Source: Candidatus Heimdallarchaeota archaeon
GTDB lineage: Archaea; Asgardarchaeota; Heimdallarchaeia; Heimdallarchaeales; Heimdallarchaeaceae
Reading direction: 5' to 3'
Length of the DNA stretch: 5,084 nt
NCBI GenBank assembly: GCA_016839985.1
Contig: JAEOTG010000062.1
Location: 1-5,084 of the forward strand
The position numbers were made by a program, and so were the translations under genes. This document shows, one piece after another, positions 4,519 through 5,084 of the stretch (positions are counted from its first letter, which is position 1; each line of letters opens with the position of its first letter). The notes under the pieces were generated by a model. It saw only the letters and a program-made list of their open reading frames with translations. It did no database searches and was not told the DNA's origin.

Positions 4519-5084
4519 ATGACAAAAAGACATCCTACAAAATTTTTGAAAGAAGAATATAAACAAATACAGAAGGAAGGTAGAGAGTGGGTACACAGAA
4601 AATTAGAAACTCCCTCTGAAACCAAAGTAAAGGTAGATGGGCAAGATCTACTAATGCTATGTTCAAACAATTATCTAAATTTAGCGAATCATCCTCATTT
4701 AAAGAAAAAGGCAATAGAAGCAGTAGAAAAATATGGGGCAGGTTCAGGATCAGTTCGTGCAATAGCAGGAAATATGGCAATTCATGAAGAATGGGAACAA
4801 AAACATGCTGATTTTAAGGAACAAGAAGCATCTATTGTTTGGATGAGTGGTTTTATTGCTAATGAAGGAGCAATTCCTCCTCTAGTTAGAAGAGACGATT
4901 TTATCATTTCTGATCAACTAAATCATGGTTCAATTATTGATGGAATTCGACTAACAAAAACTGTTAGAACAATCTATGATCACATTGACATGGGGAGTCT
5001 TGAAGATAGATTAAAAGAAGCAGATGCTGCTGATCCAAATGGAGAGAAAAGAATTCTTGTTATCACAGATGGTGTTTTCAGCAT
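4519..5084 (+). CDS. kbl: 2-amino-3-ketobutyrate CoA ligase / alpha-oxoamine synthase (5' part, cut by window end)
   Basis: The first 188 codons of a PLP-dependent alpha-oxoamine synthase, closest in pattern to glycine C-acetyltransferase (Kbl), which cleaves 2-amino-3-ketobutyrate from threonine breakdown with CoA to glycine and acetyl-CoA. Key stretches are CSNNYLNLANHP (48-59), GAGSGSVRAIAGN (73-85), SDQLNHGSIIDGIR (131-144) with the PLP-stacking H136, and ITDGVFS (182-188). Numbered from ATG 4519, the NNYL motif and H136 fall at the same positions as I recall for E. coli Kbl, supporting this start over the in-frame ATG at 4483. The PLP lysine lies beyond the window; the family length is about 400 residues, so roughly half is seen. 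8-amino-7-oxononanoate synthase (BioF) is the main alternative; the SIIDGIR and TDGVFS wording favours Kbl. It is divergent from the ABC ATPase gene, with its own promoter and ribosome site. Confidence 0.85.
   Translation, partial: MTKRHPTKFLKEEYKQIQKEGREWVHRKLETPSETKVKVDGQDLLMLCSNNYLNLANHPHLKKKAIEAVEKYGAGSGSVRAIAGNMAIHEEWEQKHADFKEQEASIVWMSGFIANEGAIPPLVRRDDFIISDQLNHGSIIDGIRLTKTVRTIYDHIDMGSLEDRLKEADAADPNGEKRILVITDGVFS

Noticed and set aside
4377..4780. Two minus-strand open frames with hydrophobic, membrane-like translations
   Set aside because: Both are largely antisense to the kbl-like gene, whose frame carries clear family motifs. The hydrophobicity comes from reading Lys/Glu-rich codons on the reverse strand.
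1..5084. CRISPR array, insertion sequence or integration site
   Set aside because: No regularly spaced repeats, transposase motifs or long terminal inverted repeats were found on reading both strands.

Overview
The window is AT-rich DNA that reads as archaeal. Several genes have a TATA-like box about 36 bases before the start codon and no ribosome binding site, which suggests very short or absent leaders. One gene instead has a leader with a GGTG-type Shine-Dalgarno sequence. The protein content (an M14-type deacylase, a UlaG-like metallo-hydrolase, a MalK-like ATPase, a Kbl-type synthase and a long coiled-coil protein) fits an archaeon or a metagenomic archaeal contig. I cannot assign the phylum; an Asgard-type or euryarchaeal lineage is only a guess.

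Layout from left to right: (1) a minus-strand gene for an acidic coiled-coil protein I do not recognise (7-900); (2) a 236-base divergent intergenic region (901-1136) holding a perfect 8+8 palindrome and a palindrome-overlapped TATA box; (3) a plus-strand AstE/AspA-family zinc deacylase (1137-2276); (4) only seven bases later, convergent with it, a minus-strand metallo-beta-lactamase-fold hydrolase (2284-2964); (5) a 142-base intergenic region with that gene's promoter, a hairpin and a T-run terminator candidate; (6) a minus-strand ABC transporter ATPase of the MalK/UgpC/PotA class with a TOBE domain and an unusual insertion of about 60 residues (3107-4357); (7) a 161-base divergent promoter region; (8) the first 188 codons of a plus-strand 2-amino-3-ketobutyrate CoA ligase-like enzyme, cut by the window end (4519-5084).

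The genes do not form one obvious operon. Each appears to have its own promoter, and no permease, solute-binding protein or threonine dehydrogenase lies inside the window. The deacylase, the metallo-hydrolase and Kbl point to ordinary amide, ester and amino-acid metabolism. I see no CRISPR array, mobile element, rRNA, tRNA or clear new defence or mobile system. The points most worth a second look are the ABC ATPase insertion, the displaced zinc-ligand histidine in the deacylase, the orphan coiled-coil protein, and a set of AAATAG/CTATTT inverted repeats overlapping or next to promoters.
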